A stretch of DNA of 64,000 bases from Neorhizobium populisoli (GCF_019430945.1 NZ_JAHYCB010000001.1:620001-684000); one strand, 5' to 3'. Counted from the first letter of the stretch, positions 9,673 through 19,775 are shown. Program-made: numbers and translations. The notes: generated by a model not told the origin, from the letters alone.

Positions 9673-9690
9673 ATGACAGGCGGATGACGG
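9673..9690 (-). promoter_or_regulatory. PHO box (PhoB binding site) for the phytase-like esterase gene
   Basis: On the minus strand the site reads CCGTCAT, four bases, CTGTCAT: two direct heptamers with an 11-bp repeat, as in the rhizobial PHO box consensus CTGTCAT-N4-CTGTCAT. It matches 13 of 14 conserved positions and lies about 50 bp before the chosen ATG. PhoB activation under low phosphate is the inference. Confidence 0.8.
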
Positions 9691-9776
9691 TTTTCACACC
9701 TTAGAGATGTCTTGAACAGCGCTTCGGCTGCTAATCGATTAGAGCCGGCGCGTACTGCATTCGGCAGTTGCGGCAA

Positions 9777-9804
9777 AGAAAAAAGGCCCGGGCGAACCCG
9801 AGCC
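9777..9804 (-). terminator. Rho-independent terminator of the HU gene
   Basis: The hairpin GGCTCGGGttcgCCCGGGCC (read on the minus strand, 9785-9804) is followed by a run of about seven T residues, 40 bp after the HU stop codon. Confidence 0.85.
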
Positions 9805-9841
9805 TTCAGAGACAAAACAGGTTGCTCTAATGAGCAAAATG

Positions 9842-10117
9842 TTAGCTGTTGACAGCGTCCTTCAGGCCCTTGCCGGCCGAGAACTTCGGAACATTGCGTG
9901 CCGGAATGTCAACTTCTGCGCCGGTCGACGGGTTGCGGCCCTTGGAGGCTTCGCGGCGCGAGACGGAGAAGCTGCCGAAACCGGCGAGACGGATATCGCC
10001 GCCCTTTTTCAGTTCAGCCTGTACGGTCTCAAACACGGCATCGACGGCGGATGCGGCATCAGCCTTGGAGAGGCCGGCCTTTTCGGCCACTGCGGATACC
10101 AGCTCGTTCTTGTTCAT
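9842..10117 (-). CDS. hupB: DNA-binding protein HU
   Basis: A 91-residue histone-like protein of normal HU length. It has the start MNKNELVSAVAEKAGLSKADA, the dimer core FGSFSV, and the DNA-binding arm region RNPSTGAEVDIPARNVPKFSAGKGLKDAV. It bends and compacts DNA without sequence specificity as a dimer in the nucleoid. It lies downstream of lon on the same strand, a common order in proteobacteria (lon-hupB). A strong terminator hairpin between them suggests separate transcription. Confidence 0.96.
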   Translation of the reverse strand: MNKNELVSAVAEKAGLSKADAASAVDAVFETVQAELKKGGDIRLAGFGSFSVSRREASKGRNPSTGAEVDIPARNVPKFSAGKGLKDAVNS

Positions 10118-10248
10118 GTTTCCACCCTTTCTAGGTTTTGGAACGACTCATTTTTATATCGGGGCCGACAATAGTTTTCCGTCCGGCCTTGGCAACCCAA
10201 AAGCTCCGGAAAAGCCTGAAAAACAAGGGGTCTGAGGGCATTTTTCAC

Positions 10249-10277
10249 AAAAAAAGCCGGCTTTCGCCGGCTTTTTT
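10249..10277 (-). terminator. Rho-independent terminator after lon, probably bidirectional
   Basis: The perfect stem GCCGGC (10256-10261) and GCCGGC (10266-10271) with a TTTC loop is flanked by an A-run on the left and a T-run on the right. It can therefore end transcription on either strand. It separates lon from hupB. Confidence 0.85.
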
Positions 10278-10317
10278 CACAGTTCTTGTCGGTCAAGCAT
10301 AACCGAAAGGCTATCGA

Positions 10318-12738
10318 TCAGTGCGCGATAGGGGCACCGACATCATCGACGCCTTCAACCGTTGCAATGACTGGCGTTTCCACCGTGCCATCCCATTCGA
10401 TCGGTTCCGGACGGCGAACGAGCGCGTGCTTGATGACTTCGCCCATGCGCGAGACCGGAATGATCTCCATGTTGTTCTTCACGTTGTCCGGAATCTCCGC
10501 CAGGTCTTTGGCGTTTTCTTCCGGGATCAGCACCTTCTTGATGCCGCCGCGAAGCGCTGCAAGCAGCTTTTCCTTCAGGCCGCCGATCGGCAGGACGCGA
10601 CCACGAAGGGTGATCTCACCCGTCATTGCGACATCCTTGGAAACCGGGATGCCGGTCATGATCGAGACGATGGCGGTTGCCATCGCGACACCAGCCGACG
10701 GGCCGTCCTTCGGGGTTGCGCCTTCCGGCACGTGGACGTGAATGTCCGACTTGTCGAAACGCGGCGGCTCGATGCCGAAGTCTACCGCACGCGAACGGAC
10801 GTAAGACGCCGCCGCCGAGATGGACTCCTTCATCACTTCCTTAAGGTTGCCGGTGACCGTCATGCGTCCCTTGCCCGGCATCATCACGCCTTCGATCGTC
10901 AGCAATTCGCCGCCGACTTCCGTCCAGGCAAGACCGGTGACCACGCCGACCTGATCCTCGCCCTCGGCTTCGCCATGGCGGAACCGCGGAACACCGAGGT
11001 AATCCGAAATGTTGGCGGAAGTGACGGCAACCGACTTCGTCTTGCCCTTGATGATCTCGGTGACCGCCTTGCGGGCGAGCTTCATCAGCTCGCGTTCGAA
11101 GGAACGGACGCCGGCTTCGCGGGTGTACTGCTGGCTGATGGCCATCAGGGCATCGTCCGAAACCGAGAATTCGTTCGGCTGCAGGGCATGTTCCTTGATC
11201 GCCTTCGGCAGAAGGTGACGCTTGGCGATCTCGCGCTTCTCATCTTCCGTGTAACCGGCGATGCGGATGATCTCCATGCGGTCCATCAGCGGACCCGGAA
11301 TGTTGAGCGTGTTCGCCGTGGTGATGAACATCACGTCGGACAGGTCGTATTCGACTTCCAGGTAGTGGTCCATGAAGGTCGAGTTCTGGGCCGGATCAAG
11401 CACTTCGAGCAGTGCAGACGACGGATCGCCACGGAAATCCGAGCCCATCTTGTCGATTTCATCGAGCAGGAAGAGCGGGTTGGACTTCTTGGCCTTCTTC
11501 ATCGACTGGATGATCTTGCCGGGCATCGAGCCGATATAGGTGCGGCGGTGACCGCGGATTTCGGCTTCATCCCGAACGCCGCCCAGCGCCATGCGCACGT
11601 ATTCGCGGCCGGTCGCCTTGGCGATCGACTGGGCGAGCGAGGTCTTGCCGACGCCCGGAGGGCCGACGAGGCACAGGATCGGGCCCTTGATTTTGGTGGC
11701 ACGGGCCTGCACGGCGAGATATTCGACGATGCGTTCCTTGACCTTTTCCAGGCCGAAGTGATCCAGTTCGAGGATCTTTTCGGCGTTGTTGAGATCGGTC
11801 TTGATCTTCGACTTCTTGCTCCACGGAATGCCGAGCAGCCAGTCGAGATAGTTGCGCACGACGGTGGCTTCGGCCGACATCGGGCTCATCTGGCGCAGCT
11901 TCTTCAGCTCCGCATCCGCCTTTTCCTTGCCTTCCTTGGAAAGCTTGGTCTTGGAGATGCGCTCTTCCAGTTCGGCCATCTCGTCACGGCCTTCCTCGCC
12001 GTCGCCGAGCTCCTTCTGGATCGCCTTCATCTGCTCATTCAGGTAGTATTCGCGCTGGGTCTTCTCCATCTGGCGCTTGACGCGCGAGCGGATGCGCTTT
12101 TCGACCTGCAGGACCGAGATTTCGCCTTCCATGAAGCCCAGCGCCTTTTCGAGACGCAGCTTGACGGAAACCGTTTCCAGCATTTCCTGCTTTTCGGTGA
12201 TCTTGATCGACAGATGCGAGGCGACCGTGTCAGCAAGCTTCGAGTAGTCCTCGATCTGGCTGGCGGCGCCGACGACTTCCGGCGAAATCTTTTTGTTGAG
12301 CTTCACGTAGTTTTCGAACTCGGAAACCACGGAGCGCGACAGGGCTTCGACCTCGACGGCGTCCTCATCCGGCTCGGCAAGCATCTGCGCCTTGGCCTCG
12401 TAGAACTCCTCGCGACCGGTATAGCTGTCGATCTGGGCGCGCGAACGGCCTTCGACCAGCACCTTGACGGTGCCGTCCGGCAGCTTCAGGAGCTGCAGCA
12501 CGTTGGCGACGGTGCCGATCTTGTAGATGGCAGACGGCTCAGGGTCATCGTCGCCAGCATTGATCTGGGTGACGAGCATGATCTGCTTGTCGGAACCCAT
12601 GACCTCTTCGAGCGCGCGAATCGACTTTTCCCGTCCGACGAACAGAGGCACGATCATGTGGGGGAAAACCACGATGTCGCGCAGCGGCAGGACCGGATAG
12701 GTCTCTACGCCAGATGCCGCAGACGTTGAATTCGTCAT
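10318..12738 (-). CDS. lon: ATP-dependent protease Lon
   Basis: An 806-residue LonA protease. The ATG at 12738 follows GGAAAGGAAATGA and gives the usual N-terminus (MTNSTSAAS...[23 protein letters not shown]). The ORF could extend to 12801 but without a ribosome site. Domains in order: the N-terminal substrate-binding LON domain, a coiled-coil middle, an AAA module with Walker A (GPPGVGKTS) and Walker B ([10 protein letters not shown]), and a C-terminal protease with catalytic Ser in PKDGPSAG and catalytic Lys in [10 protein letters not shown]. It degrades misfolded and regulatory proteins in the cytoplasm. A heat-shock-type promoter lies upstream. Confidence 0.97.
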   Translation of the reverse strand: MTNSTSAASGVETYPVLPLRDIVVFPHMIVPLFVGREKSIRALEEVMGSDKQIMLVTQINAGDDDPEPSAIYKIGTVANVLQLLKLPDGTVKVLVEGRSRAQIDSYTGREEFYEAKAQMLAEPDEDAVEVEALSRSVVSEFENYVKLNKKISPEVVGAASQIEDYSKLADTVASHLSIKITEKQEMLETVSVKLRLEKALGFMEGEISVLQVEKRIRSRVKRQMEKTQREYYLNEQMKAIQKELGDGEEGRDEMAELEERISKTKLSKEGKEKADAELKKLRQMSPMSAEATVVRNYLDWLLGIPWSKKSKIKTDLNNAEKILELDHFGLEKVKERIVEYLAVQARATKIKGPILCLVGPPGVGKTSLAQSIAKATGREYVRMALGGVRDEAEIRGHRRTYIGSMPGKIIQSMKKAKKSNPLFLLDEIDKMGSDFRGDPSSALLEVLDPAQNSTFMDHYLEVEYDLSDVMFITTANTLNIPGPLMDRMEIIRIAGYTEDEKREIAKRHLLPKAIKEHALQPNEFSVSDDALMAISQQYTREAGVRSFERELMKLARKAVTEIIKGKTKSVAVTSANISDYLGVPRFRHGEAEGEDQVGVVTGLAWTEVGGELLTIEGVMMPGKGRMTVTGNLKEVMKESISAAASYVRSRAVDFGIEPPRFDKSDIHVHVPEGATPKDGPSAGVAMATAIVSIMTGIPVSKDVAMTGEITLRGRVLPIGGLKEKLLAALRGGIKKVLIPEENAKDLAEIPDNVKNNMEIIPVSRMGEVIKHALVRRPEPIEWDGTVETPVIATVEGVDDVGAPIAH

Positions 12739-13105
12739 TTCATTTCCTTTCCATCGTCCCGTTTCCGGGATACGTCGCCTGGCGTGATTTTGGCAAATCA
12801 CCCAGGCACTTCACTCCCGCCCAAAGTGGAGTTTCCGAGATTTGATTTCAAGCCTTGCGGAGCCATCGCAAAACGCAATGCGACAGTGATTTGACAAGGC
12901 ACGCACGCCTTACGATTACGCGGAACGCCAAGGACACGGGACGCGATCACCGGCGTTCATGGCCTGCAATCAGAAGAGCAGACGAAGCAGCCGGAATGAT
13001 GATGATCATCCCACTCGGCTTCTAATGCAAGCGTGATAAGTTGCAATTCTTCGCGATGCAAAAATGGTGGAATATTCAAAAAAAGCAAGCTGCTACAGTT
13101 CAACG
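12739..13105. other. Intergenic region between lon and clpX
   Basis: No convincing gene is seen. The part next to lon contains its promoter region, including a sigma-32-like site. The remainder (about 12860-13100) becomes AT-rich toward clpX and holds no open frame with coding character or a ribosome site. Confidence 0.6.
12824..12852 (-). promoter_or_regulatory. Candidate heat-shock (sigma-32) promoter for lon
   Basis: On the minus strand CTTGAAA (12846-12852) is followed after 14 bp by CTCCACTT (12824-12831). The known sigma-32 consensus is CTTGAAA, N13-15, CCCCATNT. It lies about 85 bp before the lon ATG. lon is a classical heat-shock gene, so position and gene identity agree. Confidence 0.6.
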
Positions 13106-13127
13106 AAAAAGAGGCCCCAATAGGGCC
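13106..13127 (-). terminator. Terminator downstream of clpX
   Basis: The hairpin built on GGGCC/GGCCC (13113-13117 with 13123-13127) is followed on the minus strand by TCTTTTTC, about 40 bp after the clpX stop. Confidence 0.7.
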
Positions 13128-13167
13128 CCTTCATGTCGATATCGCGATTGCCGGAACGGGCTTCACA

Positions 13168-14445
13168 TCAAGCCGAAACGTTGGCCTTCTCTTCCTGACG
13201 ATCCGCATAGATGTAAAGCGGACGGGCATTGCCCTTGACCACATCATCCGAGATGACGACTTCGCGGACGCCTTCCAGCGTCGGAAGTTCGAACATCGTG
13301 TCGAGCAGGATCTTTTCCATGATCGACCGGAGACCGCGAGCGCCGGTCTTGCGTGTAATCGCCTTCTTGGCAATCTCGCGCAATGCGTCCTCGTGGAAGG
13401 TCAATTCGACATCTTCCATCTCGAACAGGCGCTGGTACTGCTTGATCAGAGCGTTCTTCGGTTCAGAGAGAATCTGGATCAGAGCGTCTTCATCGAGGTC
13501 TTCGAGCGTTGCCAGAACCGGCAGACGACCGATGAATTCCGGGATGAGGCCGAACTTGACCAGGTCTTCCGGCTCCAGTTCGCGCAGAACTTCTCCGACG
13601 CGACGGTCTTCCGCAGACTTGACGGATGCACCGAAACCGATCGAGGTCTTCTCGCCACGTGCCGAGATGATCTTGTCGAGACCGGCGAAAGCGCCGCCGC
13701 AGATGAACAGGATGTTCGTCGTGTCGACCTGCAGGAATTCCTGCTGCGGATGCTTGCGGCCGCCCTGCGGCGGTACCGAGGCAACCGTGCCTTCCATGAT
13801 CTTCAGCAGAGCCTGCTGCACGCCCTCGCCCGACACGTCGCGGGTGATCGACGGGTTGTCGGACTTGCGGGAGATCTTGTCCACTTCGTCGATATAGACG
13901 ATGCCGCGCTGGGCACGCTCGACATTGTAGTCGGCAGCCTGCAGCAGCTTCAGGATGATGTTTTCGACGTCTTCGCCGACATAACCGGCTTCCGTCAGCG
14001 TCGTTGCATCGGCCATGGTGAAGGGAACGTCGATGATGCGCGCCAGCGTCTGGGCAAGATAGGTCTTGCCGCAGCCGGTCGGGCCGACCAGCATGATGTT
14101 CGACTTCGCAAGCTCGACATCGCCGCCCTTGGAGGCGTGCGCCAGACGCTTGTAGTGGTTATGTACCGCGACCGACAGGATACGCTTGGCCTGCTTCTGG
14201 CCGATGACGTATTCGTCGAGGACCTTGATGATGTCCTGCGGGGTCGGCACGCCGTCGCGGGACTTGACCATCGAGGTCTTGTTCTCTTCGCGGATGATGT
14301 CCATGCACAGTTCGACGCATTCATCGCAGATGAATACGGTCGGTCCGGCAATCAGCTTCCGGACTTCGTGCTGGCTCTTTCCGCAGAAAGAGCAATACAG
14401 GGTATTCTTGGAGTCGCCGCCGTTGCCGCCGCTGACTTTGCTCAT
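13168..14445 (-). CDS. clpX: ATP-dependent Clp protease ATP-binding subunit ClpX
   Basis: A 425-residue unfoldase. The ATG at 14445 follows AAGGAAAGTGAT and gives the normal start [10 protein letters not shown]. An N-terminal zinc-binding domain (CSFC ... CDEC, about residues 17-43) is followed by the AAA module with Walker A (GPTGCGKT), Walker B (IDEVDK), and the pore and sensor regions. ClpX recognises tagged substrates and feeds them to ClpP. In alphaproteobacteria ClpXP also controls cell-cycle regulators. It lies 287 bp downstream of clpP on the same strand. The gap may hold its own promoter, but I saw no strong one. Confidence 0.97.
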   Translation of the reverse strand: MSKVSGGNGGDSKNTLYCSFCGKSQHEVRKLIAGPTVFICDECVELCMDIIREENKTSMVKSRDGVPTPQDIIKVLDEYVIGQKQAKRILSVAVHNHYKRLAHASKGGDVELAKSNIMLVGPTGCGKTYLAQTLARIIDVPFTMADATTLTEAGYVGEDVENIILKLLQAADYNVERAQRGIVYIDEVDKISRKSDNPSITRDVSGEGVQQALLKIMEGTVASVPPQGGRKHPQQEFLQVDTTNILFICGGAFAGLDKIISARGEKTSIGFGASVKSAEDRRVGEVLRELEPEDLVKFGLIPEFIGRLPVLATLEDLDEDALIQILSEPKNALIKQYQRLFEMEDVELTFHEDALREIAKKAITRKTGARGLRSIMEKILLDTMFELPTLEGVREVVISDDVVKGNARPLYIYADRQEEKANVSA

Positions 14446-14732
14446 ATCACTTTCCTTCCAGCACTCCGCGCTCACGTCATAAACGGGCGCGGTCCACTCT
14501 ACCGCTGCCAGCACGCGCCCCTGACGGGCCTCACGTGCCTGCCTTGCCTTGAGGGTACTCTACCGATCCTCGCGCATCATGCGGATCGGCGGCAACGAAA
14601 CCCCTAAGAAAACGAATGCTACGTCATAAAAGTTCAACACAGCATTAATAGTTACTAATAGCGCTTTCCTTGCGACTTGAAACCCCTTTTTGCTCACATC
14701 GGGGTGACACAAGCCGCAAGCGCTATGGAACC

Positions 14733-15365
14733 TCAGTCTGCCGAGGGACCTTCAAGCTCCAGACGCGTGGTCAGGATCTTGTCGATGACACCCCAGTCCT
14801 GGGCCTCGTCTGCCGTCATGAAGTGGTCACGATCGAGGGTCTTTTCAACTTCCTCGTAGGTGCGACCGGTGTGCTTCACGTAGACCTCGTTCAGGCGACG
14901 CTTCATCTTCAGGATGTCACGAGCATGGCGCTCGATATCCGAAGCCTGGCCCTGGAAGCCGCCGGACGGCTGGTGGACCATGATACGGGCGTTCGGAGTT
15001 GCGAAACGCATGCCCTTCTCGCCGGCGCAAAGCAGCAGCGAGCCCATCGATGCGGCTTGGCCGACGCAAAGCGTCGAAACGGCCGGCTTGATGAACTGCA
15101 TCGTATCGTAGATCGCCATGCCGGCAGTCACGACGCCGCCGGGCGAATTGATATAGAGCGCGATTTCCTTCTTCGGGTTTTCCGCTTCGAGGAAGAGAAG
15201 CTGTGCGCAGACCAGCGACGCCATGTGATCTTCAACGGGGCCGGTCAGGAAGATGATGCGCTCCTTGAGGAGACGCGAATAGATGTCGTAGGAGCGTTCA
15301 CCGCGATTGGTCTGTTCGACGACCATCGGCACCAGGGCCATTGCGGTATCAACTGGATTTCTCAT
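14733..15365 (-). CDS. clpP: ATP-dependent Clp protease proteolytic subunit ClpP
   Basis: A 210-residue serine peptidase that forms the two-ring chamber used by ClpX and ClpA. The catalytic Ser lies in [11 protein letters not shown], the His in MVHQPSGG, and the Asp in the [12 protein letters not shown] region. An AAGGACGG-type ribosome site precedes the ATG. The leader carries a small inverted repeat (ATCAAG at 15377-15382 with CTTGAT at 15388-15393) just upstream of that site. It is followed by clpX, the standard arrangement. Confidence 0.97.
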   Translation of the reverse strand: MRNPVDTAMALVPMVVEQTNRGERSYDIYSRLLKERIIFLTGPVEDHMASLVCAQLLFLEAENPKKEIALYINSPGGVVTAGMAIYDTMQFIKPAVSTLCVGQAASMGSLLLCAGEKGMRFATPNARIMVHQPSGGFQGQASDIERHARDILKMKRRLNEVYVKHTGRTYEEVEKTLDRDHFMTADEAQDWGVIDKILTTRLELEGPSAD

Positions 15366-15743
15366 GTCCGTCCTTTATCAAGCGCTTCTTGATCCGGGGC
15401 CGAAGGCAAGCAAGCGCTCCGGAATCAATTGGAATGGGTTATTCCCTACATAGAGTGTCAACGCCCGGTACTTCAAGACGGAGCATCCGATATCCTTAAT
15501 TGCCCCAGGCTGCGCGAGGCTGACCGCTAATACGATTTTCCCGCGATGGCAGCCCCTCGCCCGGTGGTTTTCAAAGACGGCACAGGTTTTTGCCCGATCA
15601 CGGTAAAGCAGGCGTGAATGCCGGATGTGCCCTTGGGGCGCCCCTCCTCTTCCAAAGGGCAGGTTTCTCCATAATGCGGCAACCTCGTCTTAAAGACTGC
15701 GTGCCATATTGGCTCTGCTCGGTATCGAGTATTGGAGTTTCGA
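15366..15743. other. Divergent intergenic region between clpP and the GGDEF gene
   Basis: About 380 bp with no supported gene. It holds the clpP leader hairpin and a candidate promoter near 15448-15477. The half nearer the GGDEF gene shows no motif I can name. Confidence 0.6.
15448..15477 (-). promoter_or_regulatory. Possible heat-shock-type promoter for clpP
   Basis: On the minus strand CTTGAAG (15471-15477) and CTCTATGT (15448-15455) are 15 bp apart, a partial sigma-32 match (five of seven defined bases in the -10 element). A TTGACA lies inside the spacer but has no good -10 partner. clpP is heat-inducible in relatives, which supports the call only weakly. Confidence 0.4.
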
Positions 15744-17000
15744 GTGGATATTGTGACTGGCCTGATGATCTGGGCTGCGGAGGCGCTGACGCTTGCCGTG
15801 CTGCTCTGGTCACGATGGCTTTATGAGCGGGATGCTTTTTACCTGAGCTGGGGCGGCGGCTTTGCGCTGCACGGCGTCGGCGTGGCGCTCGTTGCGTTGC
15901 GAGGCGACATTCCCGACTTCGTCTCGATACAGATCGCCAATACGATGGTTCTCGCCGGCATCGGTTTCTGGATTGCCGGCCTCCAGCAATTCGACGGCAA
16001 GCGGATCGATCCTTTTGTGGCGATCCCGGCGCTGATCTGGATCGCCGGGATGTTCCTCTACCCGATCCGCGAAAGCTTCGCCAACCGCACGGCACTTGGC
16101 AACGGCGCCTCGATGATCGGCTACGGCATCATGATCGCCGTGCTGCTGCGCAACGAAAGCGTTTCCACGACGCGACGGTTCCTTGCCGCATCGATCGGCG
16201 TCCAGTTCCTCGCCAGCGGCCTGATCGCCATCTTCGCGATCCTCCACCAGACGAATTCGTTCTCGGCCGCGCCGAAACTCTCCTGGCTGTTCTTTCCTGC
16301 CGCCTTCTGCTTCATCGCCAGCATCATGAGCGGCGCCAAGCTGCTGACCGAGCGGTCAGAGGAAAAGCTGAAGGCGCTTGCAGTGACCGATCCGCTGACC
16401 GGTGTCCTGAACCGCCGCGGCCTGATCGACGAGTTTCATGGGCTCATCAAGGCGGACAGCGTCCAGAAGCCGATGATCGCGCTTCTGCATTTCGACCTCG
16501 ACAGCTTCAAGCAGATCAACGACCGTTGCGGCCATCAGGCCGGCGACGCCGTGCTCGTGGCCTTCTCGCGCGTCGGCCAGACGTCACTGCGCGGCCGCGG
16601 CTTCTTCGGACGCATGGGCGGCGAGGAGTTTGCATCCATCCTGCGGGTCTCCGATCTTGTCGAAGCAGCCAGCATTGCCGAGGCGATCCGGTTGACCTTG
16701 AAGCGCCAGATTATCGAGACGGGCGACCACCGGATTACGGTGACGGTCAGCGCCGGCATCTCATTGATGCCGGCCCAGAGCGCCGATCTGGACACATTGC
16801 TGAGCGCCGCCGACCGGGCCCTCTACCATGCGAAGGAAAGCGGCCGCGACCGGACGGCGATCGATGTCGGCACGGAAGCAACCATCATTCCGGCAATCGA
16901 CCGCAGCGGCGAGCTGGACGAACAGGACCTGCAATCCGAAATGCAGGCGAACCATCAGGTCGCGGCATTGAAGCGGCTGGCCTCACTCAGCAAACATTGA
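15744..17000 (+). CDS. Membrane diguanylate cyclase (GGDEF domain)
   Basis: About 418 residues. The N-terminal half (to about residue 205) holds six or seven hydrophobic helices. The C-terminal half is a GGDEF domain with an intact active-site motif, GGEEF, following RVGQTSLRGRGFFGRM. The inhibitory I-site (RxxD five residues before GGEEF) reads RGRG, so its Asp is missing and product inhibition may be absent. The enzyme would make cyclic-di-GMP from GTP at the inner membrane. The start is uncertain: GTG at 15744 has GGAG six bases upstream, while TTG at 15732 is also possible. The sensed signal is unknown. Confidence 0.88.
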   Translation: MDIVTGLMIWAAEALTLAVLLWSRWLYERDAFYLSWGGGFALHGVGVALVALRGDIPDFVSIQIANTMVLAGIGFWIAGLQQFDGKRIDPFVAIPALIWIAGMFLYPIRESFANRTALGNGASMIGYGIMIAVLLRNESVSTTRRFLAASIGVQFLASGLIAIFAILHQTNSFSAAPKLSWLFFPAAFCFIASIMSGAKLLTERSEEKLKALAVTDPLTGVLNRRGLIDEFHGLIKADSVQKPMIALLHFDLDSFKQINDRCGHQAGDAVLVAFSRVGQTSLRGRGFFGRMGGEEFASILRVSDLVEAASIAEAIRLTLKRQIIETGDHRITVTVSAGISLMPAQSADLDTLLSAADRALYHAKESGRDRTAIDVGTEATIIPAIDRSGELDEQDLQSEMQANHQVAALKRLASLSKH

Positions 17001-17079
17001 CCGGCGGCCAACGCCGCCTCTTGTCCTTCGCCACGCAATGCCCAATTTGAGCCTCAGACAACCGTGGAGGGGCATCACC

Positions 17080-18834
17080 ATGCGGGCGAAAATTTTTGCG
17101 GGCATTATCCTTTCTCTCTTTGCATCGACTGCCGCCGTGGCGCAGCAGGCGTCCGACACGGTGGCGCCGGAGCGTGCGACAGGCTTCAGCGCCGCAAAAC
17201 GCGTCGAGACCAAAAACTACATGGTGGCGGCTGCCAATCCCCTGGCCGCCGATGCCGGCCGCGAGGTAATCGCCAAGGGCGGCAACGCGATTGATGCGAT
17301 GGTAGCGATCCAGACCGTTCTCGGCCTCGTGGAGCCGCAGAGCTCCGGCCTCGGCGGCGGCTCCTTCCTGGTCTATTACGATGCGGCCACGAAGAAGATC
17401 ACCACGTTCGACGGCCGTGAGACGGCGCCGATGGAGGCGACACCAAAACTTTTCCTCGACGCGCAGGGTCAGCCGCTGAAATTCATGGACGCGGTGATCG
17501 GCGGCCGGTCGGTCGGCACGCCCGGTACCGTGCGCCTGCTGGAAGAGGTTCACAAAAAGCACGGCAAGGCGGATTGGAAGAACCTTTTCGCGCGCGCCGA
17601 ACAGCTGGCAACCGACGGATTTCAGGTCTCGCCACGGCTGGCGTCGCTGATTGCCTCCGATGGCGACCGGCTGAAGAAATACGACGGAGCGCGGGGTTAT
17701 TTCTACGACGCCTCGCGTATGCCGCTCAAGGCCGGCGCCCTGCTGAAGAATCAGGCCTATGCCGGGACGTTGAAGACGATTGCTGATGGTGGCGCGGATG
17801 CCTTCTACAAGGGGCCGATCGCCGAAGCGATCGTGAGGACCGTACGGGAGGCCGCCGGCAATCCCGGCGTTCTTTCTCTGAGCGACCTCGCAAACTACCG
17901 CGTCAAGGAACGCGAACCGGTCTGCTTTACCTATCGTGCGCTCGACGTCTGCGGCATGGGACCGCCCTCCTCCGGTGCCGTCGCCGTATCCCAGATGCTG
18001 GGGCTCATCGAGAATTTCGACGTGAAGGGGCTCGGTCCGCAGAACGTTCAGACGTGGCGGCTGATCGGCGATGCCCAGCGCCTCGCCTTTGCCGACCGCG
18101 AACGTTACGTCGCCGACACGGATTTTCAGCCGACGCCGATCAAGGGGCTGCTGAAGAAGGATTATCTTGGCAGGCGCGCTTCGCTTCTGGACACAGACAA
18201 GGCACTCGCGGCCGATCAGGTGAAGGCCGGCGAGCCGGAATGGGATCATGCACTGCTCTTTGGCCGGGATGCCGCGCTGGAATTCCCGTCCACCAGCCAT
18301 TTCGTTATCGTAGACAAACAAGGCAATGTCGTCTCGATGACCACGACCATCGAAGGCGGCTTCGGCTCAAGGCTTATGACCAACGGCTTCCTGCTCAATA
18401 ACGAGCTGACGGACTTCTCCTTCAAGACGCACGATGGCAGCCTGCCGATCGCCAACCGTGTCGAGCCGGGCAAGCGGCCACGTTCCTCGATGGCGCCGAC
18501 CATCGTGATGAAGGACGGCAAGCCGCTGCTCGCCATCGGCTCGCCCGGCGGCAGCCAGATCATCGGGTATGTGGCGCAGGCGCTGATCGCCTATATCGAC
18601 TGGGGCATGCCGGTCGAACAGATCGTCGCCCAGCCGCATTTCATCAACCGCTTCGGTGCCTATGAGATCGAAGCCGGCACGGATGCGGAAAAATTCGCAG
18701 AACCGCTGAAGGCGCTCGGCTATGAGGTTAAACCGGGCGAAATGAATTCAGGCCTGCATGCGATCGAGATCACCGCCAACGGCCTTGCCGGCAGCGCCGA
18801 TCCGCGTCGCGAGGGTGTCGCAGTCGGGGAATGA
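17080..18834 (+). CDS. ggt: Gamma-glutamyltransferase
   Basis: A 584-residue periplasmic enzyme with a signal peptide (MRAKIFAGIILSLFASTAAV, cleavage near VAQ-Q). The ATG at 17080 follows GTGGAGGGGCATCACC. An ATG at 17038 is in frame but lacks a ribosome site. The family hydrolyses or transfers the gamma-glutamyl group of glutathione, matures by self-cleavage, and uses the new N-terminal Thr. Here that Thr is in PSTSHFVIVD (residue 405). The downstream TTTIEGGFGS and the LLNNELTDF and GSPGG substrate loops are present. It converges end to end with the CYTH-like gene. Confidence 0.94.
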   Translation: MRAKIFAGIILSLFASTAAVAQQASDTVAPERATGFSAAKRVETKNYMVAAANPLAADAGREVIAKGGNAIDAMVAIQTVLGLVEPQSSGLGGGSFLVYYDAATKKITTFDGRETAPMEATPKLFLDAQGQPLKFMDAVIGGRSVGTPGTVRLLEEVHKKHGKADWKNLFARAEQLATDGFQVSPRLASLIASDGDRLKKYDGARGYFYDASRMPLKAGALLKNQAYAGTLKTIADGGADAFYKGPIAEAIVRTVREAAGNPGVLSLSDLANYRVKEREPVCFTYRALDVCGMGPPSSGAVAVSQMLGLIENFDVKGLGPQNVQTWRLIGDAQRLAFADRERYVADTDFQPTPIKGLLKKDYLGRRASLLDTDKALAADQVKAGEPEWDHALLFGRDAALEFPSTSHFVIVDKQGNVVSMTTTIEGGFGSRLMTNGFLLNNELTDFSFKTHDGSLPIANRVEPGKRPRSSMAPTIVMKDGKPLLAIGSPGGSQIIGYVAQALIAYIDWGMPVEQIVAQPHFINRFGAYEIEAGTDAEKFAEPLKALGYEVKPGEMNSGLHAIEITANGLAGSADPRREGVAVGE

Positions 18835-19668
18835 TCAGACATCGGCATCGCCATAGGCCAATGCCGTCTTGGTCTTCCCCTTGGGATTGACCCATGGCGA
18901 TTGAGCGAGAGCAGTCAGCACTTTCCAGGCCGTGCGAACGACCTTGCTTTCGGCCTCGCCATTGTTGTCGAGGTCGAAGCGGAAGCTGAACTCGGCGGCG
19001 ACAGGCGCATCCGGCTCGCCCTGTTTCCACCAGAGGATCATCGCGCATTCGGCTTCCACGTCGTCGTCGAGTTCGAGATACCCGCCTTCGAAGACATGTT
19101 CGCGGACCGTCAGGTCATTCACCCTCGATACCGGCGTATCACCCAACGGTAGAGACTTCTTGGGGAGCTTTTCGTAAAGCGCCAGACAATCGCCCACAGT
19201 CTTGAGGGTTTCCGCGTCGCGTACCTGTGCCTCGGCCGACCGGCTGAACAGAGCCCAGAAGCGCGGCGCATCCGACGAAACGACGATCTTCACGTCTTCC
19301 TCGAATTTCACCTTGTCCTTCTTCGACGCGCGGAAAACCTGCGCGCCCGCCAGCAGCCGGTCGCCGTGACGAAATTTCAACGTCAACTCCCAATCCGCCC
19401 TGGAGTAGGCCGCCCGGCGAAGCCTGAAGACCAGATCGGACTGACGGTAAAGCGCCTTGTCCAACGTATCGAGAAAGAAGAGATCGCGTTGTTTCTCAGG
19501 ATCGGCCTGATTGAGCTTGCCGACGGTGCTTATGCCGTTTTCGGCCAGAAGCTTGATGATGTGCGTCCAGAATTCCTTGACCGCCGGCAGGCACGTCTTG
19601 TCATTGCCGGCAAATTTGCCTTCAAAAAGAGTGACCTTGTACTCGCGTGACGTCAGTTCCGCCTGCAT
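18835..19668 (-). CDS. Unknown protein, possibly CYTH-like
   Basis: A 277-residue protein. The ATG at 19668 follows GGAGGGGTAGAC, so I prefer it over the upstream in-frame start at 19728. The N-terminal strand REYKVTLFEGKF, the later basic stretch LVFRLRR and the strand WELTLKFRHGDR recall the alternating charged strands of CYTH/triphosphate tunnel enzymes. The canonical ExExK is not clear, so this is only a suggestion. No signal peptide is seen. The stop is adjacent to that of ggt. The P450 gene is divergent on the other side. Confidence 0.7.
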   Translation of the reverse strand: MQAELTSREYKVTLFEGKFAGNDKTCLPAVKEFWTHIIKLLAENGISTVGKLNQADPEKQRDLFFLDTLDKALYRQSDLVFRLRRAAYSRADWELTLKFRHGDRLLAGAQVFRASKKDKVKFEEDVKIVVSSDAPRFWALFSRSAEAQVRDAETLKTVGDCLALYEKLPKKSLPLGDTPVSRVNDLTVREHVFEGGYLELDDDVEAECAMILWWKQGEPDAPVAAEFSFRFDLDNNGEAESKVVRTAWKVLTALAQSPWVNPKGKTKTALAYGDADV

Positions 19669-19775
19669 GTCTACCCCTCCCCAAGAGCCCGCGAAAAGCA
19701 GCATGCGCGCAATCCTGAATTGCGTCAATCGGATGACACTTTCGCCTCGCCGAGAAATCCGGTAGCTCTCGGCCC

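Noticed and set aside
7601..9676. A 691-codon plus-strand open frame
   Set aside because: It lies antisense to the phytase-like esterase gene; its translation lacks domain structure and it has no ribosome site. High GC creates such mirror frames.
10321..12729. An 802-codon plus-strand open frame
   Set aside because: It is the mirror of lon, which has all its expected motifs on the minus strand.
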